A stretch of DNA of 48,820 nt from Streptococcus cuniculi (GCF_004570575.1 NZ_SPPD01000017.1:1-48820); one strand, 5' to 3'; shown: positions 8,661 to 19,004, numbered from the stretch's first letter. Made by a program: numbers and translations. The notes: a model not told the origin generated them from the sequence alone.

Positions 8661-8815
8661 TACTCAAAGAAAATCAAAAATAGACAACCTTCCACAATTG
8701 AGAATTGTGGAAGGTTGGAAATAGGGCTAGCAAAACTAGCCCCCCTGCAATCGAAGATAGAGCTGGAGTGCATCAAGATAAGCTGACAAAGTAACCTTTT
8801 GATTTTCAAAGAGTA
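8661..8815. repeat. MITE-like element with terminal inverted repeats and internal hairpins
   Basis: The ends TACTCAAAGAAAATCAAAA (8661-8679) and its near complement (8797-8815) form terminal inverted repeats that differ only at three central bases. Inside are a perfect 14 bp stem with a 3 nt loop (8686-8716, AACCTTCCACAATT arm) and a 7 bp stem GGGCTAG/CTAGCCC (8724-8742). There is no coding capacity. The structure fits a small non-autonomous streptococcal repeat; the short open frames across it are artefacts. Confidence 0.6.
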
Positions 8816-8882
8816 TTAGTGGGGCTATTTTATTTTAGCAAAGGAGACAGAGACAAGAATTGACTCCTGACAGGTTCTAACC

Positions 8883-10073
8883 TTATTTTTTCAAGCGTTC
8901 TACATCACGCGCAATAACGAGTTCTTCATCTGTTGGAATCACCAAAACTTTAACCTTAGAGTCAGGTGTTGAAATGTCCCCTTCTGCTCCAAAGACATTC
9001 TTTTCAGGGTCTAATGCCATACCAAACCAAGACAAGCCTTTCACCACCGCTTCACGGACTGCTACAGAATTTTCACCGATACCAGCTGTGAAGATGAGGG
9101 CGTCTGCTCCATTCAGTACTGCAAAGTATTGTCCAATGAATTTTTGAAGGCGATTGATTAACATATCAAAAGCGAGGGTACATTTGGCATCGCCAGCTTC
9201 ACGACCAGCTTCTACCTCACGCATATCACTTGAGACTTCTGCAATTCCCAAGATACCAGACTGCTTGTTCAAGATACTCACAACATCCGCAGCATCTTTC
9301 AGGTCTGCAACATTTTCGATAAGATAAGGGATAATCGCAGGGTCAATATCTCCAGAACGAGTTCCCATCATTGGACCAGCTAGCGGAGTGAAGCCCATTG
9401 AAGTATCAACTGATTTTCCACCATCAATAGCGGTGATAGAAATACCATTTCCAATATGAGCAGTGATTAATTTCAATTCTTCAACTGGCTTCCCTAGGGC
9501 TTTTGCTGCCTCACGGGACACATAATAATGAGAAGTACCATGTGCTCCATATTTGCGGACTTGATTTTCTTCGTAATACTTAGTTGCAATTGGATAACGG
9601 TACGCTACTTCTGGCATCGTTGTATGGAATGCTGTGTCAAAAACCGCCACGCTGGTAATATCTGGCAAGATGTTTTTAAAAGCACGAATACCAGCCGCAT
9701 TCGCTGGATTATGAAGAGGTGCTAGTGCTGACAACTCCTCAATTTTAGCAAGTGCTTCATCGTCAATTAAGACTGAATCTTTGAAAAATTCACCACCAGC
9801 TACCACGCGGTGCCCAACACCTGTGATTTCTGAAAAGTCCTCGATAATATGGTGTGCCAATAAATCATCTAATAAAATTTTTACAGCTTGTACATGGTCA
9901 GCAATATCGAGTGTCTGGCTGGCAGCATGACCATCAAATTTAACAGTTGAAATCGAATCTTTTAACCCAATTCGCTCAATCAACCCTTTCGCCAATACTT
10001 TTTCTTCTGGCATTTGATAGAGTTGCCATTTCAAACTAGAACTACCTGCGTTAATCGCAATTGTTTTTGACAT
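8883..10073 (-). CDS. ackA: Acetate kinase
   Basis: The 396-residue product catalyses acetyl phosphate + ADP to acetate + ATP, the last step of the Pta-AckA route in the cytoplasm. It has the family signature [17 protein letters not shown] at the N-terminus, the second signature in [10 protein letters not shown] (about residues 150-160), GAHGTSH, and the late GDIDPAI and FTAGIGENS blocks. Length matches the family. AAGGGGAA precedes the ATG. It follows the methyltransferase gene with a 49 nt gap, as in other streptococci where ackA lies downstream of comG. Confidence 0.98.
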   Translation of the reverse strand: MSKTIAINAGSSSLKWQLYQMPEEKVLAKGLIERIGLKDSISTVKFDGHAASQTLDIADHVQAVKILLDDLLAHHIIEDFSEITGVGHRVVAGGEFFKDSVLIDDEALAKIEELSALAPLHNPANAAGIRAFKNILPDITSVAVFDTAFHTTMPEVAYRYPIATKYYEENQVRKYGAHGTSHYYVSREAAKALGKPVEELKLITAHIGNGISITAIDGGKSVDTSMGFTPLAGPMMGTRSGDIDPAIIPYLIENVADLKDAADVVSILNKQSGILGIAEVSSDMREVEAGREAGDAKCTLAFDMLINRLQKFIGQYFAVLNGADALIFTAGIGENSVAVREAVVKGLSWFGMALDPEKNVFGAEGDISTPDSKVKVLVIPTDEELVIARDVERLKK

Positions 10074-10122
10074 AAGATTCCCCTTTTTAAGCGTTTTCCT
10101 AACTAGTATATCAAATTTTCAC

Positions 10123-11076
10123 TTAAATTGCATTATCTTGTTTCCATTTTTTAAAATTCTCTGTAAAAGCCTGTAATTCCTCAGGACTTTGCAGATTCGT
10201 TAAGGGATAGACAAAAGTCTCTACTGAAACATTCGTTTGTTTCTGCAACACAAAAATCGTTTTCACCATAGACTGGGCTCCAAATAAAGTTGCAGGTAGG
10301 GTTATCACCGCTACCACGCTTGCATGTTCCTTCAACCAGTTTTTTAGCAGAGGACTTTGAGGACTGGTCAACAAATCATTTGGCGCAAGTAAGATAGCAT
10401 AGCCATCCTGTTTCAAGTATTTCAGGGACTGCTCCATCAACAGATGGTGGGCATAGGTATGTTCATCTGGACTAGCCACTTGGTAGCGTTGAGCAATCCG
10501 GTCATCAGGATAATAACCAATTGGCAAATCACCAATAATGATTTGGCTCTCTTTTAAAATTTGCGGACGAACAGCATCTCCTTGTGCAAAGTGAACGCTA
10601 CTATCCATTACATCTGCAATGCTGGCCGATAAATCAATCAGCAAATCATCCACTTCAATCCCTAAGTAATCAATCTCTTTCTGACTATGATTTAAAATCG
10701 TTTGTGCCAAATTACCTGTTCCCGAGCCAATCTCTAAGACCGTCACCTGTTCTTCAGTCACGAGCTGCTCCAGTAAAAATGTCAGGATAAATCCGATACT
10801 GTCTGGTGTAAATTGATGATTGTACTGCATCGGCTCTGTCTGATTGGCCTTGATAAAAAGAAATTGGTAGGCACGGCGCCACTCCTCAGCTGTCAGCTGT
10901 AATTGCTTCAAGCTAGCAATGTTCGTAGCAACCACTTCATTCTCATGACTTCCCGCCAAATAAGCAGCATTTTGCTCAATCAAGGCATCATAAAAGTTCG
11001 TTCCCAGAAGATTCTGGATTGTTTGGACATTTTCTAATAGCAGGTCATAAGCCTGTTCGATCTTTTCAAAGTTCAT
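10123..11076 (-). CDS. Class I SAM-dependent methyltransferase (N6-adenine type, YtxK-like)
   Basis: The 317-residue product has an alpha-helical N-terminal part (1-85) and a Rossmann methyltransferase core. Motif I is VLEIGSGTGNLAQ (about residues 115-127), the acidic ribose contact is GIEVDD, and DLPIGYYP (about residues 186-193) corresponds to the NPPY-type catalytic motif IV. The pattern matches the streptococcal gene that always lies between comG and ackA and is often annotated as an adenine methyltransferase. The target is not known. It follows comGG after 22 nt and may be transcribed with it during competence. Confidence 0.85.
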   Translation of the reverse strand: MNFEKIEQAYDLLLENVQTIQNLLGTNFYDALIEQNAAYLAGSHENEVVATNIASLKQLQLTAEEWRRAYQFLFIKANQTEPMQYNHQFTPDSIGFILTFLLEQLVTEEQVTVLEIGSGTGNLAQTILNHSQKEIDYLGIEVDDLLIDLSASIADVMDSSVHFAQGDAVRPQILKESQIIIGDLPIGYYPDDRIAQRYQVASPDEHTYAHHLLMEQSLKYLKQDGYAILLAPNDLLTSPQSPLLKNWLKEHASVVAVITLPATLFGAQSMVKTIFVLQKQTNVSVETFVYPLTNLQSPEELQAFTENFKKWKQDNAI

Positions 11077-11098
11077 ATTCCTATCATATCAAAAAAGG

Positions 11099-11497
11099 CT
11101 ATTTTTCGCTAGATAAAGGAAATGAATAAGAGAAATCATGGCCCTCTGTCGTCGTAACGGTCACAAGGAGCAGATTGTTCTCTGACCGATAGCGCGATTG
11201 TCCTTTAGAAAAGCGGATAGCTCCCGCTATCTTAATGCTCTTTGGGACTTTCTTAGGCTTCACATTTCCTCCTTTTAACTCTCCTTCCATCCCCGAAGGC
11301 TCCAAAGGAGTTTCTGTCGTTCGGCTCTTTGCTGTTATTTCCTCCCGCGCAATATCAGCTGTCCATTCAGCCATTAAATAGGCCTCAGTACTTTCGTAAT
11401 TAGCCGAAGCAACTCGTGCTTCTAACAATTGAGCATGTAAATAAAACTGCAACAATAAACTAAAAATAGCGACCATAAGCAAGGCATATACCATCAT
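11099..11497 (-). CDS. comGG: Competence pseudopilus protein ComGG
   Basis: The product (132 residues from the ATG at 11497) has one N-terminal membrane helix (MMVYALLMVAIFSLLLQFYL) and a polar C-terminal part, as in streptococcal ComGG, the last minor pseudopilin of the transformation pilus. GGGGAGG sits just before the start. A TTG at 11521 in the same frame would add KKKCRGG, which resembles the basic N-terminus of other ComGG proteins and would overlap comGF by 17 nt; I cannot decide between them. It is the last comG gene. Confidence 0.75.
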   Translation of the reverse strand: MMVYALLMVAIFSLLLQFYLHAQLLEARVASANYESTEAYLMAEWTADIAREEITAKSRTTETPLEPSGMEGELKGGNVKPKKVPKSIKIAGAIRFSKGQSRYRSENNLLLVTVTTTEGHDFSYSFPLSSEK

Positions 11498-11504
11498 TCC
11501 TCCC

Positions 11505-11939
11505 CTACACTTTTTCTTCAAAACGATAAACAAAACTTCTCTCCCAACCATTTTCAAAAGTAATATCAATCTGAACAAAAGTTTTTTCTCGGTAGATTTT
11601 AGCAGACGCAACCTGATATAACATAGGCTGATAGCCTTGACCCTTGTCGCTCGTCTTACGAAAATCATCCGCCTTTGATTTACCAAAAGATAGTTGTTGA
11701 CCAGATTTGTCGACATACAGATGGTCATTTTCTACTTTAACTAGACGCACGTCGGCTAATTCATACCGCAATTGGTCCGCAAAGACCAGCCACTTCTTTT
11801 CCAAGCTGGTATCCTGATAAGTAATTTCATGATGAACAAGCTTGGCCAAGCCATCAAATACGAGTAGACCGCCTGAAATAACTAGCAAGGCTAAAAGGCA
11901 CTCCAAGAGCGTAAAAGCCGCCACCTTACTCTTTTTCAA
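11505..11939 (-). CDS. comGF: Competence pseudopilus protein ComGF
   Basis: The 144-residue product begins MKKSKVAAFTLLECLLALLV. This is a type IV prepilin leader with cleavage expected before FTLLE, followed by the membrane helix. The rest (ITYQDTSLEKKWLVFADQLR, FENGWERSFVYRF) matches ComGF. It is a minor pseudopilin at the tip or base of the DNA-uptake pilus. It overlaps comGE by 14 nt, showing translational coupling. Confidence 0.9.
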   Translation of the reverse strand: MKKSKVAAFTLLECLLALLVISGGLLVFDGLAKLVHHEITYQDTSLEKKWLVFADQLRYELADVRLVKVENDHLYVDKSGQQLSFGKSKADDFRKTSDKGQGYQPMLYQVASAKIYREKTFVQIDITFENGWERSFVYRFEEKV

Positions 11940-12219
11940 TATTCAAAACCTCCTCACCTTGATAGTAGACACGAATATAACGGCTACCTCGCTGAACTGT
12001 TACGACATTGCCATTCAGAGCAAGGCGTTCTTGCCTTGACTGGATGGCCATCTTGGCTAACAACAAGACCTCTTGTTTTTGCCACTGCTTTTCTTGCCAC
12101 CTTCTGCTATGAAGCACCCCTGTCAGGAGCAGACTGGTAATCATTGCAAAGACAGCTAATGCGACCAAACTTTCTAATAAAATATAGGCTTTATTTTTCT
12201 GTTTTTTTATAGTTCCCAC
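11926..12219 (-). CDS. comGE: Competence pseudopilus protein ComGE
   Basis: The 97-residue product has a short leader (MGTIKKQKNKA), a prepilin-like cleavage region YILLES and one membrane helix (LVALAVFAMITSLLLTG). The soluble part contains RQERLALNGN, as in ComGE. It overlaps comGD (stop at 12191) by 29 nt. It is a minor pseudopilin of the transformation apparatus. Confidence 0.87.
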   Translation of the reverse strand: MGTIKKQKNKAYILLESLVALAVFAMITSLLLTGVLHSRRWQEKQWQKQEVLLLAKMAIQSRQERLALNGNVVTVQRGSRYIRVYYQGEEVLNIEKE

Positions 12220-12628
12220 TCCCTAAATATAATTGATAGCTGATTTTCTTCTCTGTTGTTAAAAATTCAATTTTTACTAAAGAGGAATTTCCGCCATGAT
12301 GGTCAACCAGGATTTGTTGTTCCTGCCGAAGCTGCACGGTAGAGGGTAATTTCAATCGTTCATACCCATTTGAAATCGTAGATGCCGTACAATCAAGGAC
12401 CACTGGCCTATGAGAAGATATAGCTAGCTGTTGGCTCGTCTTATACATCCTTTCAAATTCAAGAAAAAACACTTGCTCTTCTACACCTGTAAATATCCTA
12501 TGAACCGAGCTAGATAGTAGAATGGTCACAAAACTAATCATAAACAAGGTTACCAAGCTTTCCAACAAGGTATAGGCTCTAAGGCTTGACTGTACGAGAC
12601 TGGTTTGTATTTTTCGCATAGTATTCAT
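12191..12628 (-). CDS. comGD: Competence pseudopilus protein ComGD
   Basis: The product (145 residues from the ATG at 12628) has a leader of about 17 residues, the prepilin cleavage region RAYTLLES and a hydrophobic helix (LVTLFMISFVTILLSSSV). The soluble part (SQQLAISSHRPVVLDC, LYLGSGNYKK) fits ComGD. The start overlaps comGC by about 50 nt and has no strong ribosome site, so translation is probably coupled; an ATG at 12619 is an alternative. Confidence 0.85.
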   Translation of the reverse strand: MNTMRKIQTSLVQSSLRAYTLLESLVTLFMISFVTILLSSSVHRIFTGVEEQVFFLEFERMYKTSQQLAISSHRPVVLDCTASTISNGYERLKLPSTVQLRQEQQILVDHHGGNSSLVKIEFLTTEKKISYQLYLGSGNYKKTEK

Positions 12629-12893
12629 TATAGGCTTGCGCCTGCGCTTCCGTAATCGCTCCCGTCTCCACCAGCCGAGACAGGCTTGCTTCTCCTTCGT
12701 TTTGTAATTCATACAATTCAGCTTGTCCTTCAACAACCTTCACAACCACTGCATTTCCTGTCTGCTTAGCATTTTCTTTTTGCTTGCTTAAATTTGGGAC
12801 AAACAAGAGTAAAAGAATACTGATGATGAGTAGGACAATGAGCATTTCTATTAATGTAAAACCTTTTACTGTTATCTTTTTCAATTTTTTCAT
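12579..12893 (-). CDS. comGC: Major competence pseudopilin ComGC
   Basis: The 104-residue product starts MKKLKKITVKGFTLIEMLIV. It has the canonical prepilin peptidase site KG^FTLIE and glutamate at position +5, followed by the membrane helix and VPNLSKQKENAKQTGN. ComGC is the main subunit of the transformation pilus that captures extracellular DNA. It lies 1 nt after comGB and overlaps comGD. Confidence 0.95.
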   Translation of the reverse strand: MKKLKKITVKGFTLIEMLIVLLIISILLLLFVPNLSKQKENAKQTGNAVVVKVVEGQAELYELQNEGEASLSRLVETGAITEAQAQAYNEYYAKNTNQSRTVKP

Positions 12894-12894
12894 T

Positions 12895-13932
12895 TTAAAC
12901 CTCCAGATTTTGATAAATTGGCAATATCATCGCTACATAAATTAAGACGACGATGACAGCTACAAACAGAAACACCATCGGTTGAATCAACTGCATGGCA
13001 GCATTTAACTTGGCAAAAAACTCCTCCCAACACTCGTTCGCATACAACCGTAGTTCATATCCCAGCTTGTCTTTGACTTGGCCATATTCAATCATGAGAC
13101 TCAACTCCTTCTTGAAAAAAGGATAGTGTTTTATATGTTCTTCAAAGGCAACACCCCTTTCTAAAGCCAAACCCAGCTCCCTTCCAATCCTGCGAAACAA
13201 ATCTGACTGCTGATGTTGCATCAAATCAACAATTTGAGTCATTTCAAGACCTTGACCGATGAGATTCCCCCATTCACGCGCATAATAGGCCGTCAGATAC
13301 AACTGAAGCAATCTCCCTAAGAAGGGCAAGCGCACCAACAAGCTGAATATCTTTATCTTCTCAGACCTCCGATACCAATAGCTCAAAAGGACTGCTAAAA
13401 CAAGGCCAATAACAACCGACACTAAAAAGACAAGCGGAAGAAAACCAATCATTGTTGTTGCGCCGTTTCCCGTCTCTAATTGGGGTAAGAGATAGCTTTT
13501 TAAGCCTATCATGATTCCAAGCAAAAATAGCAATAAGATAGCCGGATAGGTCGCTACCTCAACCAGCTTCTTCCGCACTTTTACAAGATTTCCCAAATAA
13601 TCTTGAATATGGGTCAAACTCAACTCCAGATTACCATGCACTTCTGCCAGGGCTATCTGAGTTACAACTGCATCTGAAAATTGTAAATCTGAAAGAAGAA
13701 CTGCAAAAGATTTCCCTGCCAACAAGCCCTGATATAAAAGACTAGTATAACTATCTGCCAACAATTGGCTCCTTTTTAGAAAATCAACAATTTCTACTAG
13801 ATGAAAGCCGCTTGTCAGCAGGTTGGTAAATAATTCAATTATTTTACGTTGACGAACCAAGGACAATTTTTTCGGCCTGCGCCTGACGAGCACTGATATG
13901 TCCTGTCGCAAAAAGCTGGTCAATCTGCTCAT
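12895..13932 (-). CDS. comGB: Competence pilus platform protein ComGB
   Basis: The 345-residue product is a GspF/PilC-type polytopic inner-membrane protein that couples the ComGA ATPase to pilus assembly. Visible features are RQRKIIELFTNLLTSGF, ADSYTSLLYQGLLAGKSF, hydrophobic segments near residues 150-175 and 180-205, and a final one (MVFLFVAVIVVLIYVAMIL). The ATG at 13932 (MSRLTSFLRQD) is chosen by family resemblance; it overlaps the comGA reading frame by 89 nt. No damage is seen. Confidence 0.9.
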   Translation of the reverse strand: MSRLTSFLRQDISVLVRRRPKKLSLVRQRKIIELFTNLLTSGFHLVEIVDFLKRSQLLADSYTSLLYQGLLAGKSFAVLLSDLQFSDAVVTQIALAEVHGNLELSLTHIQDYLGNLVKVRKKLVEVATYPAILLLFLLGIMIGLKSYLLPQLETGNGATTMIGFLPLVFLVSVVIGLVLAVLLSYWYRRSEKIKIFSLLVRLPFLGRLLQLYLTAYYAREWGNLIGQGLEMTQIVDLMQHQQSDLFRRIGRELGLALERGVAFEEHIKHYPFFKKELSLMIEYGQVKDKLGYELRLYANECWEEFFAKLNAAMQLIQPMVFLFVAVIVVLIYVAMILPIYQNLEV

Positions 13933-14794
13933 TCCACCGCGCTGGCGAATAGGTTTGGTAAGCTTTCGTTGCCACATCTACGATTCCTCCTCCTCCGATT
14001 AAACGTTGATACATAATCCCCCGCAAGGCATGATGCAGTTCATCAGGACTCACTCCCAGCTCCAACATGCGGGCATAGACACCTGAAATACTCTTGCCAT
14101 GAACAGTTGAAAAAATCGTTACCCCTGTCAAGCTAGCACGAATGACCGCCCGCGCTGTTTCTGTATCCCTGATTTCTCCAATAATCAGCAAGTCTGGCCG
14201 ATGCCGTAAAGACAGCTTGATTAGATTGTCATAGGTCAAGCCAATGGCTTCATTGAGCTGTAATTGTAGCATCTCATCTCGCTTCATTTCTACCGGATCT
14301 TCAATGGTGACAATCTGCTGGTCGGCAAATTTCAGCCCTGCCAAATGATACATCAGAGTGGTCTTACCAGAACCAACCGGACCCGAAAATAGATACAAGC
14401 CCCGCCCTTTTATCGCCTCCTGCACATGCTCCAACGCATCAAACCAGAAATGGAGTTTCTCTTCTTGATCATACAAAAGACGAATCACTAGACTTTATTT
14501 CCCACGGTAATCCCCAACCGTCGACAACCTTAATGACACAGTTCCATCGCTATAGTCATAATCACCGGCTCCTTGCTGGCTACGCCGCTTTTCACCAACG
14601 TTCATACCTGCCACAAATTTAAAATGACTAATCACTGCCGAATAGGTCGCCTCATCCAACTCACTGACTAGCTTCCTCGCATCTAAAATGCGCTCATAGA
14701 CTTGGTAAGTGACTTCTTTAGGCAGTAAATAAAGATCGCTGACCCGTTTTTCTACTGCCTTTCGAATCATTTCTTGTGCTATTTTTTGAACCAT
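13844..14794 (-). pseudogene. comGA: Competence pilus assembly ATPase ComGA, nonsense mutation
   Basis: ComGA is the GspE/PilB-type ATPase that powers the DNA-uptake pilus and sits at the head of the comG operon. The frame starts at the ATG at 14794 (GGAGGAG ahead of it) and reads MVQKIAQEMIRKAVEKRVSD. It stops at TAA 14495-14497 after 99 residues (..STVGDYRGK). The same frame continues at once with SLVIRLLYDQE, the Walker A SGPVGSGKTTL, the Walker B DLLIIGEIRD and the usual C-terminus to 13844. Homologues read YRGKESLVIRLL here, so a GAA to TAA change is the simplest cause. A GTG at 14488 could restart a C-terminal fragment, but without the N-terminal domain it is unlikely to work. Confidence 0.92.
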
Positions 14795-14813
14795 ATCTCC
14801 TCCTCACTTTCTT

Positions 14814-14821
14814 TATTCGTA
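14814..14821 (-). promoter_or_regulatory. cin-box (SigX/ComX promoter) of the comG operon
   Basis: TACGAATA on the minus strand is the exact streptococcal late-competence promoter octamer. It lies 19 nt before the comGA start. Confidence 0.93.
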
Positions 14822-14862
14822 AATGATTCTCTTTTTTCACATTTCTAAAAAATTTTTTGAAT

Positions 14863-14897
14863 AAAGAAAAAGCTCGACGCACGAACATCGAACTTTC
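14863..14897 (-). terminator. Terminator of the DUF1033 gene
   Basis: On the minus strand AAAGTTCGA and TCGAGCTTT form an imperfect stem with a loop of about 10 nt, followed by TTCTTTATT. It separates DUF1033 from the comG promoter. Confidence 0.6.
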
Positions 14898-14899
14898 TC

Positions 14900-15253
14900 T
14901 TAAACGTTATTTTTCATTTTGCAAAAACGTGGTCTTTTCTTCCTAACCTTGCGTTGTAAGCCGGTTGGTAAATTTTCCTTGGCTTCTAAGAGAAGCAAGG
15001 AATGATAATTTTGTAAATATTCGTCACAATCATCGCACCAATATTGATCTTCTGGATTCCAGAAGGCCGTCACCAATCCATCCCGACTTTTCTTCATCGG
15101 AAATCGCTCGGATAAGCAGACCCATTGTCGTTGGTAGGACCGCAAAGCTTCTTCATAATTATCATAGGTTTCATTGCTAATAATATTTTCTTCCCAGCCG
15201 TCTAAGAACCACCATGGTTCAAAATCCCCATACATTCGAATCACTTGATACAT
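14900..15253 (-). CDS. DUF1033 family protein
   Basis: The 117-residue product (MYQVIRMYGDFEPWWFLDGW start) is rich in aromatic and acidic residues and has a CxxC-like WCDDCDEYL near residues 72-80. It ends in a very basic tail (KVRKKRPRFCKMKNN). It matches the DUF1033 proteins that sit between rpoC and comG in streptococci. The function is unknown. It has no signal or membrane segment. Confidence 0.85.
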   Translation of the reverse strand: MYQVIRMYGDFEPWWFLDGWEENIISNETYDNYEEALRSYQRQWVCLSERFPMKKSRDGLVTAFWNPEDQYWCDDCDEYLQNYHSLLLLEAKENLPTGLQRKVRKKRPRFCKMKNNV

Positions 15254-15331
15254 CTCTCATACTCCTCTATGTCCATATTATAGCGGATTTTCAAACAGGA
15301 GAAAAAGATTTAGCTTGTGAAATTTGTTCGT

Positions 15332-15363
15332 AAAAAAGCATACCTCTTTTGAGATATGCTTTC
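15332..15363 (-). terminator. rpoBC operon terminator
   Basis: On the minus strand AAAGCATA and TATGCTTT enclose a 12 nt loop and are followed by a T-run, 6 nt past the rpoC stop. Confidence 0.85.
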
Positions 15364-15368
15364 TGTTC

Positions 15369-18300
15369 TTATTCTGTTACCATTTCTTCTGCTAATTCTT
15401 CAGCAACGGTATCTTCAATGATTTCAACTTCATTGACAGCCTGTGGCTCAATGTTACGGTAACGTGCCATACCAGTACCTGCTGGAATGATTTTACCGAT
15501 GATAACATTCTCCTTCAAGCCGAGAAGGTTATCACGTTTCCCACGAATTGCTGCATCAGTCAGAACACGAGTGGTTTCTTGGAAGGAAGCCGCAGACAAG
15601 AAACTATTGGTTTCAAGAGAGGCTTTGGTAATTCCCATAAGGACTGGACGAGCTGTCGCTGGGATTCCACCTGCAATCACCACATCTGCATTGGCGTCAG
15701 TAAAGTCTGTAATATCCATGAGAGTACCCATGAGTAGGTCTGTATCCCCTGGATCCATGACACGGACTTTCCGTAACATCTGGCGAACCATTACCTCAAT
15801 GTGCTTGTCTCCGATTTCTACCCCTTGGCTGCGGTATACTTTTTGGACCTCAGACAGTAAGTAGGTTTCAACAGACAGGACATCACGTACTTCAAGCAAG
15901 CGTTTCGGTTGGATTGACCCTTCTGTAAGAGCTGAACCGCGCGCCACTTGATCGCCGACCTGTACTTTCATACGGGCGGTAAATGGTACCACGTACTCGC
16001 CTTCGCCAGTCTTACCTTTGACAAAGACTTTCTTAGTACGGGTAGCTACATCTTCATCAATTGCTGTTACCTCACCCTTGATTTCTGTAATGACCGCTTC
16101 CCCTTTTGGATTGCGGGCTTCAAAGATTTCTTGGACACGAGGCAAACCTTGGGTGATATCTGAGTTAGAGGCTACCCCACCCGTGTGGAAGGTACGCATG
16201 GTCAACTGAGTACCCGGCTCACCGATAGACTGGGCGGCAATGGTACCCACTGCTTCCCCTACTTCAACCGCATCACCTGTTGCCAAGTTAATACCATAAC
16301 AGTGGCGACATACACCGTGACGGGTGTTACATGTAAAGACAGAACGAATCGTTACTTGTTCGACACCTGCATTGACAATGTCACGGGCAATATCTTCGGT
16401 AATCAATTCATTTGGACCAATGATAACTGCACCTGTTTCAGGATGTTTCACGGTTTTCTTAGTATAACGACCTTGCAAACGTTCTTCAAGCGGCTCAATC
16501 ATTTCCTTGCCATCAGTAATCGAACGGATATCCAAACCACGATCCGTCCCACAATCGTCCTCACGAATGATGACATCTTGGGCAACGTCAACAAGACGGC
16601 GTGTCAAGTAACCAGAGTCGGCTGTCTTCAAGGCCGTATCAGTCATCCCTTTACGAGCACCGTGAGTAGAGAAGAACATTTCAAGAACGGACAATCCTTC
16701 ACGGAAGTTGGACAAGATTGGCAACTCCATGATACGTCCATTCGGAGCGGACATCAACCCACGCATTCCGGCGAGCTGGGAGAAGTTGGAGATGTTACCA
16801 CGGGCTCCAGAGTCCATCATCATAACGATCGGGTTCTTCGGATCTTGTGACTCTGTCAACCGTTTTTCTAATTTCTCTTTAGCTGAACGCCACTCATCCG
16901 TAACGGCTGCATAACGCTCATCATCTGTAATCATACCACGACGGAATTGTTTCTTGATCTGTTCAACACGTTCGTGAGATTCTTCGATAATTTCTGCCTT
17001 ATTATCAATCACTGGAATATCTGCGATACCCACCGTCAAACCTGCGAGAGTCGAATGGTAGTAACCAAGGTCTTTCAAGCGGTCAAGGAGGGCAGATGTT
17101 TCCGTTGTGCGGAAACGTTTGAAGATTTCAGCGATGATATTTCCAAGATTTTTCTTCTTGAATGGAGGATTGATTGGAAGCTCTGCAATCGCAGCCTTAA
17201 TATCAGATCCCGGCTCCAAGAAATACTTGTCTGGCGTGCCGTCTGTCAAGTTGGCATTGGTCGGCTCTTGGAGATATGGCAAGCCCGCTGGCATAATCGC
17301 ATTAAACAAAATCTTACCAACAGTGGTCATCATAATCTTGTGTTGTTGGGATGGTGTCCAAGGCTTGTCAAGGCTATCTGTTGCAATTCCGACACGGGTA
17401 TGTAAGTGCACATAACCATTGCGGTAAGCCATAACGGCTTCATCCATATCCTTGAAGATCATTCCTTCGCCTTCACGACCAATATCTTCCATGGTCAAGT
17501 AGTAGTTCCCCAAGACCATATCCTGAGACGGTGTTACAACCGGTTTTCCGTCTTTCGGATTCAAGATGTGCTCTGCCGCGAGCATAAGGATACGTGCCTC
17601 TGCCTGTGCTTCTTCTGATAAAGGTACGTGAATCGCCATTTGGTCCCCGTCGAAATCCGCATTATAGGCCTCACAAACAAGCGGGTGCAAGCGAAGCGCC
17701 TTACCATCAATCAAGACTGGCTCAAAGGCCTGGATTCCGAGACGGTGAAGGGTCGGTGCGCGGTTCAGAAGCACTGGGTGTTCTTTAATCACTTCTTCAA
17801 GGATGTCCCAAATCCGGTCATCCCCACGTTCGATCAAGCGTTTAGCCGCTTTTACGTTCCCTGCAATATCGCGGGCAACAATTTCACGCATGACAAATGG
17901 TTTGAAGAGTTCAATCGCCATTTCACGTGGCACACCACATTGGTACATTTTAAGGGTTGGACCAACAGCGATAACCGAACGTCCCGAGAAGTCCACACGT
18001 TTTCCGAGCAAGTTCTGACGGAAGCGACCTTGTTTTCCTTTCAGCATGTGGCTGAGAGACTTGAGCGGACGGCTACCTGGTCCTGTAATCGGACGACCAC
18101 GGCGACCATTATCAATCAAGGCGTCAACTGCTTCTTGGAGCATCCGTTTTTCATTTTGTACGATGATACCTGGTGCATTCAACTCTAGCAAGCGCGCCAA
18201 ACGGTTGTTCCGGTTAATAACACGGCGGTACAATTCATTCAAGTCAGATGCTGCAAAACGTCCACCATCCAATTGCACCATTGGACGGAGATCCGGTGGA

Positions 18301-19004
18301 ATAACTGGCAAGATATTTAAAATCATCCATTCAGGCTTGTTGCCAGATTTGTAGAAGGCATCTAACACATCCAAACGTCGAACTGCCTTGATCCGTTTTT
18401 GACCAGAAGCTGTCTTCAATTCTTCTTTCAAGGCTGCAATTTCCGTTGGTAAATCCACTTGTTTGAGCAGGTCTTGAATCGCCTCTGCCCCCATTTTCGC
18501 AACGAATGAACCGTAGCCATATTCACGTAATTTTTCACGATATTCACGCTCGGTCATGATCGATTTGTGCTCAAGCGGTGTATCCTTTGGATCAATCACC
18601 ACATAAGCCGCAAAGTAGATGACCTCTTCAAGGGCACGTGGGCTCATATCGAGGGTCAAGCCCATACGGCTTGGAATCCCTTTGAAATACCAAATGTGAG
18701 AAATCGGCGCTTTCAACTCAATATGCCCCATCCGCTCACGGCGGACTTTAGCGCGGGTGACTTCTACACCACAGCGGTCACAAACGATTCCTTTATAACG
18801 GATGCGTTTGTATTTTCCGCACGAACATTCCCAGTCTTTTGTCGGACCAAAGATGACCTCATCAAAGAGCCCGTCACGCTCTGGCTTGAGCGTACGATAG
18901 TTGATTGTTTCAGGTTTTTTAACTTCCCCATAAGACCATGAACGGACTTTGTTGGGAGAAGCTAAAGTGATTTGCATACTTTTAAATCGATTTACGTCAA
19001 CCAC
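15369..19004 (-). CDS. rpoC: DNA-directed RNA polymerase beta' subunit
   Basis: The 1211-residue product is the full-length beta' subunit, forming with beta the catalytic cleft of RNA polymerase. The N-terminal zinc site (CSCGKYK..CDRCG, about residues 60-78), the absolutely conserved NADFDGDQ that holds the catalytic Mg2+ (about residue 450), and the second Cys cluster ([17 protein letters not shown], about residues 810-895) are all visible. The start is GTG with AAAGGGA ahead. It lies 71 nt after rpoB with a hairpin between them. No interruptions. Confidence 0.98.
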   Translation of the reverse strand: MVDVNRFKSMQITLASPNKVRSWSYGEVKKPETINYRTLKPERDGLFDEVIFGPTKDWECSCGKYKRIRYKGIVCDRCGVEVTRAKVRRERMGHIELKAPISHIWYFKGIPSRMGLTLDMSPRALEEVIYFAAYVVIDPKDTPLEHKSIMTEREYREKLREYGYGSFVAKMGAEAIQDLLKQVDLPTEIAALKEELKTASGQKRIKAVRRLDVLDAFYKSGNKPEWMILNILPVIPPDLRPMVQLDGGRFAASDLNELYRRVINRNNRLARLLELNAPGIIVQNEKRMLQEAVDALIDNGRRGRPITGPGSRPLKSLSHMLKGKQGRFRQNLLGKRVDFSGRSVIAVGPTLKMYQCGVPREMAIELFKPFVMREIVARDIAGNVKAAKRLIERGDDRIWDILEEVIKEHPVLLNRAPTLHRLGIQAFEPVLIDGKALRLHPLVCEAYNADFDGDQMAIHVPLSEEAQAEARILMLAAEHILNPKDGKPVVTPSQDMVLGNYYLTMEDIGREGEGMIFKDMDEAVMAYRNGYVHLHTRVGIATDSLDKPWTPSQQHKIMMTTVGKILFNAIMPAGLPYLQEPTNANLTDGTPDKYFLEPGSDIKAAIAELPINPPFKKKNLGNIIAEIFKRFRTTETSALLDRLKDLGYYHSTLAGLTVGIADIPVIDNKAEIIEESHERVEQIKKQFRRGMITDDERYAAVTDEWRSAKEKLEKRLTESQDPKNPIVMMMDSGARGNISNFSQLAGMRGLMSAPNGRIMELPILSNFREGLSVLEMFFSTHGARKGMTDTALKTADSGYLTRRLVDVAQDVIIREDDCGTDRGLDIRSITDGKEMIEPLEERLQGRYTKKTVKHPETGAVIIGPNELITEDIARDIVNAGVEQVTIRSVFTCNTRHGVCRHCYGINLATGDAVEVGEAVGTIAAQSIGEPGTQLTMRTFHTGGVASNSDITQGLPRVQEIFEARNPKGEAVITEIKGEVTAIDEDVATRTKKVFVKGKTGEGEYVVPFTARMKVQVGDQVARGSALTEGSIQPKRLLEVRDVLSVETYLLSEVQKVYRSQGVEIGDKHIEVMVRQMLRKVRVMDPGDTDLLMGTLMDITDFTDANADVVIAGGIPATARPVLMGITKASLETNSFLSAASFQETTRVLTDAAIRGKRDNLLGLKENVIIGKIIPAGTGMARYRNIEPQAVNEVEIIEDTVAEELAEEMVTE

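Noticed and set aside
8615..8809. 64-codon minus-strand open frame across the repeat near ackA
   Set aside because: It coincides exactly with the hairpin-rich repeat element, has no ribosome site and no protein-like composition.
12191..12736. Extended 181-residue start for comGD
   Set aside because: The added N-terminus is arginine-rich noise lying over comGC; pseudopilins need a short leader before the cleavage site.
16185..16850. Long open frame (221 codons) antisense to rpoC, and similar ones antisense to rpoB and groEL
   Set aside because: They are mirror frames of highly biased coding sequence, lack ribosome sites and recognisable motifs, and the sense genes are certain.
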